Shown piece after piece: positions 6,886-7,335 of a DNA stretch of 7,335 nucleotides; position 1 is the stretch's first letter; the number at the start of each line of letters is the position of its first letter. The DNA is from Candidatus Luteimonas excrementigallinarum (GTDB taxonomy: Bacteria > Pseudomonadota > Gammaproteobacteria > Xanthomonadales > Xanthomonadaceae), in the NCBI GenBank assembly GCA_019115725.1, contig DXCY01000068.1, forward strand, positions 1-7,335. The letters run 5' to 3'. A program made the position numbers and the translations under genes. The notes under the pieces are model-generated. The model did not search any database. It had not been told where the DNA came from and was given only the letters and a program-made list of their open reading frames with translations.

Positions 6886-6891
6886 GGGCGC

Positions 6892-7335
6892 TCAGTCCGA
6901 GCGCCACCACATCAGGAACTCGTGCCACAGGCGCTTGAAGAATCCGGCACGCTCCACCGCATCCAGTGCCACCAGCTCCCTTTCGGCGACCACTTCATCG
7001 TCCAGCACCACCCGCACGGTGCCGATGACCTGGCCTTCCTCGATCGGCGCCACCAGCGTCTGCGGCACGTCCATGGACGGCTGCAGCTGGTCGTACTTGC
7101 CGCGTGCGGTGCTCACCAGCAGCGGCTCGGACAGTCCCAGACGCAGCTCGTTGGCACGCCCCTTCCACAACTTCTGGGTGGTCAGCGCCTCGCCGGCGTC
7201 GTACAGGCGGTGGGTTTCGAAGAAGCGGAAGCCCCAGTTGAGCAGGGCCATCGAATCATTGGCCCGCTGGTTTTCGCTGGTCGATCCCAGCACCACCGAG
7301 ATCAGGCGCTGGTCACCGCGCTGGGCCGAGGCCAT
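6892..7335 (-). CDS. dacC: D-alanyl-D-alanine carboxypeptidase, PBP5/6 family (C-terminal part only)
   Basis: This is a periplasmic, membrane-anchored enzyme that trims the terminal D-alanine from peptidoglycan stem peptides. The visible 147 residues are the end of the catalytic domain (RLISVVLGSTSENQRANDS, then LLNWGFRFFETHRLY), the beta-rich PBP5 C-terminal domain (about 52-125, with KLWKGRANELRLGL and TLVAPIEEGQVIGTVRVVLD), and a final amphipathic helix (GFFKRLWHEFLMWW) that would sit on the inner membrane. The reading frame runs off the right edge, so the Met there is internal and the SxxK, SxN and KTG active-site motifs lie outside. It looks like a core gene flanking the T6SS island, with no direct role in it. 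The choice between dacA and dacC is a guess; the family is secure. Confidence 0.88.
   Translation of the reverse strand: MASAQRGDQRLISVVLGSTSENQRANDSMALLNWGFRFFETHRLYDAGEALTTQKLWKGRANELRLGLSEPLLVSTARGKYDQLQPSMDVPQTLVAPIEEGQVIGTVRVVLDDEVVAERELVALDAVERAGFFKRLWHEFLMWWRSD

Overview
The window comes from a GC-rich gammaproteobacterium. The style of the proteins (a CsgG-family protein with a C-terminal SH3-like tail, a long VgrG with a DUF2345 region, and a PBP5/6-type carboxypeptidase) suggests Xanthomonadaceae, such as Stenotrophomonas, Lysobacter, Luteimonas or Pseudoxanthomonas. That placement is an inference from protein style, not from a marker gene.

Layout. At the left edge is the 3' part of a plus-strand CsgG/HfaB-family gene (to 653), closed by a perfect 13-bp hairpin (658-690). 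Everything after it is on the minus strand. Reading in the direction of transcription (right to left), these are: the 3' end of a D-Ala-D-Ala carboxypeptidase (7335-6892); a short intergenic region with a GC hairpin, a candidate sigma70 promoter and a Shine-Dalgarno; vgrG (6802-3821, 993 aa); a 717-aa Tle4-like alpha/beta-hydrolase effector (3824-1671), whose start codon overlaps the vgrG stop; and a 302-aa Tli4-family immunity protein (1625-717).

How it works together. vgrG, effector and immunity form one type VI secretion (T6SS) toxin module. VgrG is the spike tip, and its last 65 or so residues look like a transthyretin-like cargo-docking domain. The hydrolase carries a readable Ser-Asp-His triad and is the expected anti-membrane toxin. 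The Tli4-family protein protects the producer and its kin. The order matches, from my memory of the literature, the PA1511-PA1510-PA1509 (vgrG2a-tplE/tle4-tli4) locus of Pseudomonas aeruginosa.

The system is therefore a member of a known class rather than a wholly new one. The points most worth a second look are: a base-composition break inside vgrG, just before its C-terminal tail, suggesting that tail, toxin and immunity gene were acquired as one cassette; an immunity protein with no visible signal peptide; a G4-A8-G4 slippage-prone tract upstream of the toxin's catalytic serine; and a long insertion between the toxin's catalytic serine and acid. No RNA genes, CRISPR arrays, insertion sequences or attachment sites were seen.
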